Shown here: positions 1 through 5,556 of the stretch, one piece after another
How the letters are laid out: each line of letters starts with the position of its first letter
Numbering within the stretch: the stretch's first letter is position 1
DNA from: Dysgonamonadaceae bacterium
GTDB lineage: Bacteria; Bacteroidota; Bacteroidia; Bacteroidales; Azobacteroidaceae
NCBI GenBank assembly: GCA_031287395.1
Contig: JAITTA010000255.1
Span: 1 to 5,556, forward strand
DNA length: 5,556 nt
Reading direction: 5' to 3'
Notes under the pieces: generated by a model
What the model saw: the letters and a program-made list of their open reading frames with translations, nothing else
The model's database searches: none
What the model was told of the DNA's origin: nothing
Translations under genes and position numbers: made by a program

Positions 1-1
1 T

Positions 2-2032
2 TGGTGCGAGGCCATATTAAATGGATATGAACTTACCATAAATATTGAAGCAAATACAGATATAAGCAGGGAGACGGAAATTACAATAAAAGGTAAAACC
101 GTAATTAAAACAATTAAGATAAATCAGAAGGGGGTAAATATTCCTCCGACAGGATCTATTCCCGATGATGTTTTAATTCCGGTTTCGAGCGCATCGGCGT
201 CATCTTTTCACTCGGCGAATCCGGTTGAATTATCGTTCGACGGCGACCGTGATACCTATTTTATGACACATTGGACACAGGCGACGTTCCCTGTTGAGGT
301 AGTATATAACTTCGATAAAGTGGAAACTATGGATTATTTCATTTACTATCCCAGACCTGGAGGTGCAAGTAAAAACGGGCTACTGGGAGAACTTGAGGTA
401 TGGTATGCGACAGAAAGTAATCCGGCTTTTACCAAACTTGATAATTTCGACTTTAAAAATTCGCCTACATCGGTGCGAATAAATTTCGCTTCGACATTAA
501 TAAAACCTACACAAGTTAAATTTGTTTTATATCGTGGTTATGGATCCGGTACTTATGCTGCAATTGGGGAGATGGAATTTTATCGGCGTAATCCGGAAGC
601 TTTCGACTGTTTGTCGGTCTTTACGGATTATTCATGTTCGGAACTGAAAGGTGGAATTACGTTGTCGGCAATCGAAAATATTAGCGACCCATTCTTTAAA
701 TATCTGGCAACGGAAATATATAACAACGATTACGATCCCGAATTCAGGATACAGGAGTATAAGGCGTATCAACATCCGAGTGTAATGGCTGCAATCAATA
801 AAACAAGCACATACAGTTTGCTTGATAATCCTACAGGAATATATGTGGATGCCAACGAAGAACTGATTGTTTTGGCAAATGATCCCGGAGCAAGTAATAT
901 CTCTTTACAGATAATAGATATGGCGAACGGCTATGGTTCAAGTTCATCGTATGGTATATCAAAAGGAGTAAATAAGATAAAAACGGCATCGAAAGGATTG
1001 ATATATGTGATGTATCACACCAATACAGGAAGTGAGGCTCCGGTAAAAATAAATATTGTTACAGGTAAAGTAAACGGATACTTCGATAGTAAGAAACATA
1101 ATCAAGAAGACTGGAGACGATTGCTGGAAAAAGCAACTGATACCTATTTCGACGTATTAGGGCAATATTCGCACCTGACCTTTCCTGTTGCTGATTTTAA
1201 GAAATATACTCCTGACGGGAAGGCGCTCATCGACAAATATGATGAATTAGTATATCTTGAGATGGAATTTATGGGGCTTGTAAAATATGGGAGAATGTTT
1301 AAAAACAGGATGTACTTCCACATTGATTATGGTTCCACGCTTATGTATGCGATAGCATATCGTACAGCATATAATTCCAGTACGATGCCTACTATGTGCA
1401 GCTTGTCAACATTCACAACTAATTGTTGGGGACCGGCTCACGAAGTGGGGCATGTGAATCAGACACGTCCCGGAATGCGATGGCAAGGCATGACTGAAGT
1501 GACGAATAATATACATTCTCTTTATGTTCAAGCTGCATTTGGAAATACATCGCGCCTTGTAACAGATAATGTTTATACAAAAGCTTTTACGCAAAACAAT
1601 TCGATAATAAACGCACGAACTGCTTTTGCCGAAAGTACGGATTTATTTGAAAAACTTATTCCGTTCTGGCAATTGAAATTGTACCTGATGGATGCACTGG
1701 GAGAAAGTGAATTTTATAAGGATGTTTATGAGCATTACAGAACCACACCCGTATTGTCGGCTATAGGACTGACAGATGGTGTATATCAGTTGGATTTTAT
1801 CAGAACGACATGTAAGATAGCCAATCTCGATTTAACTGATTTCTTTGAAACATGGGGATTTCTACGCGCTGTTAATATTGAAGTTGATGATTATGGCACG
1901 GGAAATTTTACGATTACGCAGCAACAAGTTGATGATCTCAAAGCTGAGATTGCGGCAAAGAATTACCAGAAACCAAAACATTCTAACATTCATTTAATTA
2001 CTGATCTCAATGTTGCTAATTATAAAGATTAA
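2..2032 (+). CDS. M60-family (enhancin-like) mucinase-type metallopeptidase with BACON and F5/8C-like domains, 5'-truncated by the window
   Basis: The gene encodes a zinc metallopeptidase of the M60/enhancin-like family, whose characterised gut members (BT4244 type) cleave mucin-like O-glycosylated proteins at the cell surface. The frame is open from base 2 with no stop. The ATG at 263 lies inside a domain, so the true start and any signal peptide lie upstream of the window. With residue 1 at base 2, residues 1-46 look like the end of a BACON domain (W1, alternating I/T strands, closing INQKG). About 57-196 resemble a discoidin/F5-8 type C carbohydrate-binding domain (SFDGD near 79, ending GEMEFYRR). 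About 215-600 form the M60 domain, with NPTGIYV, VTGKVNGYFD, then WGPAHEVGHVNQ with HEVGH at 480-484, and EVTNNIHSLYVQ starting at E499. This gives HExxHx14E: two zinc histidines, the catalytic glutamate and a further glutamate. The C-terminal part (FFETWGFL, then a short tail) is typical of the family. The gene converges on the HAD gene. M60 membership is near certain, but the exact substrate is inferred. Confidence 0.93.
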   Translation, partial: WCEAILNGYELTINIEANTDISRETEITIKGKTVIKTIKINQKGVNIPPTGSIPDDVLIPVSSASASSFHSANPVELSFDGDRDTYFMTHWTQATFPVEVVYNFDKVETMDYFIYYPRPGGASKNGLLGELEVWYATESNPAFTKLDNFDFKNSPTSVRINFASTLIKPTQVKFVLYRGYGSGTYAAIGEMEFYRRNPEAFDCLSVFTDYSCSELKGGITLSAIENISDPFFKYLATEIYNNDYDPEFRIQEYKAYQHPSVMAAINKTSTYSLLDNPTGIYVDANEELIVLANDPGASNISLQIIDMANGYGSSSSYGISKGVNKIKTASKGLIYVMYHTNTGSEAPVKINIVTGKVNGYFDSKKHNQEDWRRLLEKATDTYFDVLGQYSHLTFPVADFKKYTPDGKALIDKYDELVYLEMEFMGLVKYGRMFKNRMYFHIDYGSTLMYAIAYRTAYNSSTMPTMCSLSTFTTNCWGPAHEVGHVNQTRPGMRWQGMTEVTNNIHSLYVQAAFGNTSRLVTDNVYTKAFTQNNSIINARTAFAESTDLFEKLIPFWQLKLYLMDALGESEFYKDVYEHYRTTPVLSAIGLTDGVYQLDFIRTTCKIANLDLTDFFETWGFLRAVNIEVDDYGTGNFTITQQQVDDLKAEIAAKNYQKPKHSNIHLITDLNVANYKD

Positions 2033-2067
2033 TTAATCTTATATAGAACTCACGTTAAATAATTAAC

Positions 2068-2112
2068 AAAAAGGAGATTACCTCAAGAAGACAGGTAATC
2101 TCTTTTTATTTT
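2068..2112. terminator. Probable bidirectional intrinsic terminator between convergent genes
   Basis: A perfect 10-bp stem (gagattacct at 2074-2083 with aggtaatctc at 2093-2102) encloses a 9-nt loop. It is extended by an A-run at 2068-2072 facing a T-run at 2103-2107, with one bulged G at 2073, and more T residues follow to 2112. It lies 35 bp after the peptidase stop and about 50 bp after the HAD stop. The T-run serves plus-strand transcripts, and the A-run becomes the U-tract for minus-strand transcripts, so one hairpin can end both units. The rest of the 129-bp spacer shows no gene or other signal. Confidence 0.8.
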
Positions 2113-2161
2113 TCCTTAGTTACTTCATTAAATCCGTTTGCCGGTTCTAAATTTTACCTGT

Positions 2162-2845
2162 TTAGCGAAGGGGCCTGGTGAAACAACGTTCGATGTTATT
2201 TGCCAATTCCGTCATGGATGAGAAAATGATATTTGCCCCTGCATCTTTTAAAATACGGTCTTTTAATGGCCCTGTGTTGACGGCAATAGTGAAAATTCCG
2301 GCAGCTACGGCCGACATAACTCCTAAAGGCGCGTTTTCCACAACGACGGCTTCATCCGGCATAACTCCCGATTTTTCCAGTCCCATCAGGTATGGTTCCG
2401 GATGCGGTTTTCCGTATTGTACATCGTAAGCTGTTACCATTTTATTTTTATCGAACATTCCCGGAAAATGGAGATCCAGTTTATCGAATAGGGAAGCCTG
2501 TCCCGATCCTGTTACTATAACTCGTTGCAGTCCCATTGCATAGACCTTCTTCAGTACTTCGAATGCTCCCGGCATGGGCTTCGGGTCGGCACTTTCCAAT
2601 TCGATAAATCGTTTTGCTTTTTGTTCGTAAATCCGTTTTTTTTCTTCCTGTGTTGCGCCGTGGCCGAAGGTACGGTTAAACAGAATATCAATAGTTGAAT
2701 GACCGGTACGGCCTTCGAACATATAAAAATCTTCCTCGGAAGCATTGACTCCCAAGGAAGACATGGTTTCGTTCCAGGCTCGAACATGACTGGGCATAGA
2801 ATCGTAAAGAACCCCGTCCATGTCGAATAATACGGCTTTTATCAT
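2162..2845 (-). CDS. HAD-superfamily hydrolase, beta-phosphoglucomutase-like phosphatase/phosphomutase
   Basis: This 227-residue protein is a cytoplasmic HAD subfamily IA enzyme that should act on a small phosphorylated metabolite through an aspartyl-phosphate intermediate. Motif I is FDMDGVLYD, with nucleophile D8 and acid/base D10. H20 sits where beta-phosphoglucomutase has a conserved histidine, and a helical cap follows at about 16-85 (GRTGHST near 45-51). Motif II is VTGSGQ (T112, S114), motif III is K146 in YGKPHPEP, and motif IV is VVENAPLGV with E170 and N171. Length and motif spacing closely match Lactococcus beta-phosphoglucomutase (D8, D10, S114, K145, E169, D170), but the second motif IV acid is Asn here. 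The start is the only Met before motif I. There is no Shine-Dalgarno sequence, and a repeat hairpin ends 7 nt upstream. It is the last gene of the lysS-gpsA-pgi operon, 111 bp after pgi, which hints at a sugar-phosphate substrate. Whether it is a mutase or a phosphatase cannot be decided from sequence alone. Confidence 0.9.
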   Translation of the reverse strand: MIKAVLFDMDGVLYDSMPSHVRAWNETMSSLGVNASEEDFYMFEGRTGHSTIDILFNRTFGHGATQEEKKRIYEQKAKRFIELESADPKPMPGAFEVLKKVYAMGLQRVIVTGSGQASLFDKLDLHFPGMFDKNKMVTAYDVQYGKPHPEPYLMGLEKSGVMPDEAVVVENAPLGVMSAVAAGIFTIAVNTGPLKDRILKDAGANIIFSSMTELANNIERCFTRPLR

Positions 2846-2852
2846 GATTGTA

Positions 2853-2905
2853 GGGAGTTAAAAGTAGTTATAGGTAGTTAAAAGTAGTTACAGGGAGTAA
2901 TAGGG
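2853..2905. repeat. 10-bp tandem repeat array, five units plus a partial sixth
   Basis: Read on the plus strand, the units are gggagttaaa, agtagttata, ggtagttaaa, agtagttaca and gggagtaata, followed by a partial ggg. The consensus is RGKAGTTAHA, and each unit differs from its neighbours at a few positions. Odd and even units alternate, so the first two 10-mers and the next two are also an 18/20-identical 20-bp duplication. The array lies in the noncoding spacer between pgi and the HAD gene. Confidence 0.85.
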
Positions 2906-2952
2906 TTTTTCTTCATTCTTTTAACTACCTGTAACTACTTGTGTAAACTCCC
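2853..2952. repeat. 100-bp imperfect inverted-repeat element filling the pgi-HAD spacer
   Basis: The left arm at 2853-2884 is complementary to the right arm at 2918-2952. Two 10-bp units of the left tandem array, 2873-2882 and 2883-2892, recur exactly as reverse complements at 2920-2929 and 2930-2939, and the outer gggagtt is matched at 2946-2952. The arms pair over about 28 positions with one substitution and a short gap, around a loop of about 33 nt. The element occupies 100 of the 111 spacer bases, from 4 nt after the pgi stop to 7 nt before the HAD start. It would be transcribed within the operon as a long hairpin. It lacks a clear U-tract directly after the stem on the minus strand, so it does not look like a standard terminator. 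It may stabilise the pgi mRNA 3' end or limit HAD translation (inference). Confidence 0.8.
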
Positions 2953-2956
2953 TTTT

Positions 2957-4300
2957 CTAAATTTTTGCTTTTATCGCTTTGCTTTCAGTTTCAAATCCGG
3001 GTTTTTCGAGTAGGGCAAACATGTTTTTCTTATATGCTTCCACTCCCGGTTGATCAAATGGGTTGACCCCCAGCATATAACCGCTTATTCCGCAAGCTTT
3101 TTCGAAGAAGTAAAGTAGTTGTCCAAGATAATAGGCATTGAGTTCGGGCAATTCGATTCTGATGTTGGGTACGCCTCCGTCAACATGTGCCAATTGGGTT
3201 CCCAGTTCGGCCATTTTGTTGATAAAATCGACCCGTTTTCCGGCTAAAAAATTCAGTCCGTCCAAGTCTTCGCTGTCTTTCGGAACTTCTACTTTGTGAG
3301 TGGGTTGGGCAACTGAAATTACCGTTTCGAAAATACTGCGTTCTCCTTCCTGAATCCATTGACCCATAGAGTGCAGGTCGGTTGTGAAATCTACGGAAGC
3401 GGTAAAAATACCTTTGTTTTCTTTACCCTCACTTTCACCGTAAAGTTGTTTCCACCATTCCGAAACATAATGAAGTTTAGGATGGAAATTGACCAGGATT
3501 TCTATTTTTTTTCCTTTCTTGTACAATTCGTTACGGGTGGCAGCATAAACAGCTGCGATATTATTTTCGAAATCAACATCCATACCTGTTGATTTTTCCA
3601 TATCAACGGCTCCGGTAACCAATTGTTTGATATCGATTCCAGCTATGGCGATAGGTAATAATCCTACCGGAGTCAATACAGAGAAACGACCGCCTACATC
3701 GTTGGGAATAATAAACGTCTTATATCCTTCTTTGGTCGCCAGCGTACGTAAAGCGCCGCGAGTTTTATCGGTAACCGCTACAATCAGGCCTTTTGCATTG
3801 GTTTTGCCGACAGCATCTTCCAATTGTTTTTTCAGGATACGGAAAGCCAAAGCGGGTTCGGTGGTTGTTCCGGACTTGGAAATATTGATGATTCCGAACT
3901 TCTTGTTTTTCAGGAATTCCGATAATTCATACAAATAATCTTCACTAATGTTATGCCCTGCATAAACAATGGTAGGATTTTTGCGATTCATTTCGAACGC
4001 ATCGAAGGTTCCGGAAAGAGCGTCAATTACCGCTTTTGCTCCCAAGTAACTTCCTCCGATGCCGACCACTACCACCACTTCGCATTCAGCTCTCAGACGG
4101 TCGGCTGTTGCCTGTATATCGTTGATCTCTGTTTCTGTGACGGAGGACGGTAAATGCAGCCATCCGAGGAAATCATTTCCTTTTCCGGTTTTGTTATGTA
4201 GTGCAGCAATACACTTTTTCCCTTTTTCTTCTTGTGCGAATACTTGTTCAAGGGATATAAACCCGAATGATTTGTCGATGTTTAATCTGATTGTTTTCAT
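2957..4300 (-). CDS. pgi: Glucose-6-phosphate isomerase
   Basis: This cytoplasmic enzyme interconverts glucose 6-phosphate and fructose 6-phosphate in glycolysis and gluconeogenesis. At 447 residues it is the short form found in Firmicutes and Bacteroidota, not the roughly 550-residue enterobacterial form. Two SIS sugar-phosphate folds are visible. The first carries GIGGSYLGAKA (80-90) and the phosphate-binding SKSGTTTE (141-148). PGI signature 1 is DVGGRFSVLTPVG (201-213), with R205. Catalytic candidates, by family alignment, are E289 in YGESEG, H310 in TTDLHSMGQ and K424 in FDQPGVEAYKK (signature 2); these sit one residue from the E290/H311/K425 set of Bacillus PGI. The start ATG is 30 bp after the gpsA stop and is preceded by an A/T-rich stretch instead of a Shine-Dalgarno sequence, as is usual in Bacteroidota. 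No key residue is missing and the gene is intact. It is co-directional with gpsA upstream and the HAD gene downstream, so operon transcription is likely. Confidence 0.98.
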   Translation of the reverse strand: MKTIRLNIDKSFGFISLEQVFAQEEKGKKCIAALHNKTGKGNDFLGWLHLPSSVTETEINDIQATADRLRAECEVVVVVGIGGSYLGAKAVIDALSGTFDAFEMNRKNPTIVYAGHNISEDYLYELSEFLKNKKFGIINISKSGTTTEPALAFRILKKQLEDAVGKTNAKGLIVAVTDKTRGALRTLATKEGYKTFIIPNDVGGRFSVLTPVGLLPIAIAGIDIKQLVTGAVDMEKSTGMDVDFENNIAAVYAATRNELYKKGKKIEILVNFHPKLHYVSEWWKQLYGESEGKENKGIFTASVDFTTDLHSMGQWIQEGERSIFETVISVAQPTHKVEVPKDSEDLDGLNFLAGKRVDFINKMAELGTQLAHVDGGVPNIRIELPELNAYYLGQLLYFFEKACGISGYMLGVNPFDQPGVEAYKKNMFALLEKPGFETESKAIKAKI

Positions 4301-4330
4301 ATTTTATATTAAAACCTGTTGATATCTGTC

Positions 4331-5326
4331 TCATTTAAATGTTTCCGTCAGTTTTCTTATTGCTACAACCGGGGATTTCCGTTCGTACAATATCGAATAG
4401 AGTGTATCCAGAATCGGCATATCGACTTTGTATTGTTCATTGATTTCTTTGATGCATTTGGTGCCATAATAACCTTCGGCAATCATCTCCATTTCCAGTT
4501 GTGCTGTTTTTACCGAATATCCTTTTCCAATCATGGTTCCGAAAATCCGGTTACGGCTGAAACGGGAATAAGCGGTTACGAGCAAGTCACCCAGATAGAC
4601 GGAGTCGCAGATGTTGCGTTCCACCGGGCCGGGTGCGAGCAGAAACCGTTCCATTTCCACGATGGAATTGGAAATAAAGATAGCCTGGAAGTTATCTCCA
4701 TATTTCAATCCGTGACAAATTCCGGAGACTATGGCGTATACGTTTTTTAATACGGAAGCATATTCTACACCGGAGACATCTTTGCTTGTGGAGGTTCTTA
4801 CAAAATGCGTCGTAAAAATGTCTGCAATCAATTGCGCATTATTTTCGTCGGGACAGGTAATACTCAGATAAGATAAACGCTCCAGTGCTACTTCTTCGGC
4901 ATGGCACGGGCCTCCAAGTACGGCAATGTTTTCCGAGGGAATTTTGTAGAAATTTGAAAAATAATCGGAAACCAACATGTTTTCATCCGGAACTATTCCT
5001 TTGATTGCCGAAACAATCACTTTATCGTTCATTGGAGTCTTCAGCTTTTTCAGATGTTGCTTCAGAAATGGAGACGGGGTAGCAAAAATCAGCACGTCCG
5101 ATTCCTTAACTACCTGGTTTATACTGTCATAAAAATTGATATTGTCGGTATCAAATTTTACGCCGGTCAAATAAGATGGATTATGTCCGAATTTTCTTAT
5201 TTCCTCAATCTGTTCGGGACGACGCATATACCAGTTGAATTTGGTTTGCGTCATCGACATGATTTTAGCAATTGCGGTGGCCCAACTTCCTCCACCCATT
5301 ACAGCAACTTTTCCCAGTACCTGCAT
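4331..5326 (-). CDS. gpsA: NAD(P)-dependent glycerol-3-phosphate dehydrogenase
   Basis: The enzyme reduces dihydroxyacetone phosphate to sn-glycerol 3-phosphate in the cytoplasm, supplying the backbone for phospholipid synthesis. At 331 residues it has the normal bacterial GpsA length. The N-terminal Rossmann domain (about 1-185) carries the dinucleotide loop MGGGSWATAIA (10-20), HNPSYLTGV (48-56), SAIKG with conserved K109, and GGPCHAEE (138-145), the counterpart of the usual GPSFAxE. The helical C-terminal domain carries GVEYASVLKNVYAIVSGI (186-203) with catalytic K194, GDL with D247, and SRNR (257-260), whose Arg-Asn pair binds substrate and cofactor in the family. The start lies directly before the Rossmann strand. 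The 20 bases upstream are A-rich with no Shine-Dalgarno sequence. It follows lysS by 38 bp and precedes pgi by 30 bp. All signature residues are present, so it appears functional. Confidence 0.98.
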   Translation of the reverse strand: MQVLGKVAVMGGGSWATAIAKIMSMTQTKFNWYMRRPEQIEEIRKFGHNPSYLTGVKFDTDNINFYDSINQVVKESDVLIFATPSPFLKQHLKKLKTPMNDKVIVSAIKGIVPDENMLVSDYFSNFYKIPSENIAVLGGPCHAEEVALERLSYLSITCPDENNAQLIADIFTTHFVRTSTSKDVSGVEYASVLKNVYAIVSGICHGLKYGDNFQAIFISNSIVEMERFLLAPGPVERNICDSVYLGDLLVTAYSRFSRNRIFGTMIGKGYSVKTAQLEMEMIAEGYYGTKCIKEINEQYKVDMPILDTLYSILYERKSPVVAIRKLTETFK

Positions 5327-5338
5327 GATTTTTAGTTT

Positions 5339-5366
5339 TACGTTATACGTTATACGTTTTACGTTT
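5339..5366. repeat. 7-bp tandem repeats between lysS and gpsA
   Basis: Four contiguous 7-bp units on the plus strand read tacgtta, tacgtta, tacgttt and tacgttt at 5339, 5346, 5353 and 5360. The array takes up most of the 38-bp spacer, and its last unit supplies two bases of the lysS stop codon (5365-5367). It lies within the predicted operon transcript, 13-40 nt before the gpsA start. Its unit length and sequence differ from the 10-bp array between pgi and the HAD gene, although both contain GTTA. Confidence 0.85.
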
Positions 5367-5556
5367 ATTCTGCTGATTGTTGAGTTTGAATTTTTTCCGG
5401 GCGCATTTGCGGGAAAAGCAATACCTCCTGAATCGAAGTTTGCCCGGTTAACAGCATTGCCAGACGATCCATCCCGATTCCCATCCCGGATGTAGGCGGC
5501 ATTCCATATTCCAAAGCCCGGAGAAAATCCTGGTCGATGAACATGGCTTCGTCGTC
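5365..5556 (-). CDS. lysS: Lysyl-tRNA synthetase (class II), C-terminal 63 residues only
   Basis: The enzyme charges tRNA-Lys with lysine in the cytoplasm. Only the last 63 codons and the TAA stop are in the window, because the gene runs off the right edge on the minus strand. The fragment begins DDEAMFIDQDFLRALEYG and carries class II synthetase motif 3 as GMPPTSGMGIGMDRLAMLLT (18-37), whose arginine (R31) contacts ATP in this family. It is followed by the family's C-terminal signature IQEVLLFPQMRPEK (42-55). PPT..G.GIG.DRL together with the LFPQMRP ending separates lysS from the related asparaginyl and aspartyl enzymes. It ends with a short polar tail, IQTQQSAE. It is the most upstream visible gene of the run, so the operon promoter is not in view. 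Confidence 0.96.
   Translation of the reverse strand, partial: DDEAMFIDQDFLRALEYGMPPTSGMGIGMDRLAMLLTGQTSIQEVLLFPQMRPEKIQTQQSAE

Noticed and set aside
263..265. ATG at 263 as the start of the peptidase gene
   Set aside because: The frame is open to base 2 and encodes recognisable BACON and F5/8C sequence. The ATG lies inside a domain, with no initiation context that would favour it.
1406..1594. 62-codon minus-strand frame opposite the M60 active site
   Set aside because: It lies antisense to the HEVGH region, with no homology I recognise and no initiation signal.
2853..2952. CRISPR-like array in the pgi-HAD spacer
   Set aside because: The units are 10 bp, directly contiguous and partly inverted, with no unique spacers and no cas genes nearby.
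2846..2956. Bacteroides-type promoter (TTTG / TAnnTTTG) for the HAD gene
   Set aside because: On the minus strand tacttttaac gives a near match to the -7 element, but it is part of the repeat unit, occurs twice and has no convincing -33 partner.
3627..3938. 103-codon plus-strand open frame inside pgi
   Set aside because: It is antisense to the conserved core of pgi, and its translation has no recognisable domain. It is a shadow of the real gene.
4319..4750. 143-codon plus-strand open frame opposite gpsA
   Set aside because: It overlaps the gpsA catalytic domain in antisense. The Phe-, Ile- and Cys-rich translation looks like an antisense artefact.
5235..5495. Plus-strand frame spanning the gpsA start and lysS end
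   Set aside because: It crosses two real minus-strand genes and their repeat-bearing spacer. Its hydrophobic stretch comes from reading the A/T-rich repeats in antisense.
1..5556. tRNA, rRNA, riboswitch, insertion sequence or a novel multi-gene system
   Set aside because: I saw no tRNA-like cloverleaf, transposase or defence-type gene. Almost all bases are covered by five recognisable genes and short spacers.

Overview
The window is an ordinary chromosomal segment of a Bacteroidota bacterium, most likely order Bacteroidales. Three things suggest this: an M60 mucinase-type peptidase with BACON and discoidin-like domains, a lysS-gpsA-pgi-HAD gene order I recognise from Bacteroides/Parabacteroides-type genomes, and A/T-rich translation starts without Shine-Dalgarno sequences. 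The genus cannot be fixed from this sequence alone.

Left part (1-2032, plus strand): the 3' portion of a large gene for a secreted or surface M60 (enhancin-like) zinc metallopeptidase. The reading frame has no stop back to base 2, so the gene begins outside the window. The visible protein (676 residues) holds the end of a BACON domain, an F5/8 type C-like carbohydrate-binding domain, and an M60 catalytic domain with HEVGH and a downstream glutamate. It resembles the mucin O-glycopeptidases of gut Bacteroides (BT4244 type). Bases 2033-2161 separate it from a convergent operon and carry a hairpin that can terminate transcription from both sides.

Right part (2162-5556, minus strand): four co-directional housekeeping genes, read from right to left. 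They are the last 63 codons of lysS (class II lysyl-tRNA synthetase), gpsA (glycerol-3-phosphate dehydrogenase), pgi (glucose-6-phosphate isomerase, short Bacillus-like form) and a HAD-superfamily phosphatase/phosphomutase resembling beta-phosphoglucomutase. Spacers are 38, 30 and 111 bp, so they are probably co-transcribed. gpsA and pgi link glycolysis to phospholipid backbone synthesis, and the HAD enzyme plausibly acts on a sugar phosphate near the pgi step.

The least expected structure is in the operon spacers. The pgi-HAD spacer is almost filled by a 100-bp element made of 10-bp tandem units and an inverted copy, which can fold into a long hairpin ending 7 nt before the HAD start codon. 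The lysS-gpsA spacer carries four 7-bp tandem repeats that run into the lysS stop codon. I found no CRISPR array, transposase, RNA gene or undescribed multi-gene system.
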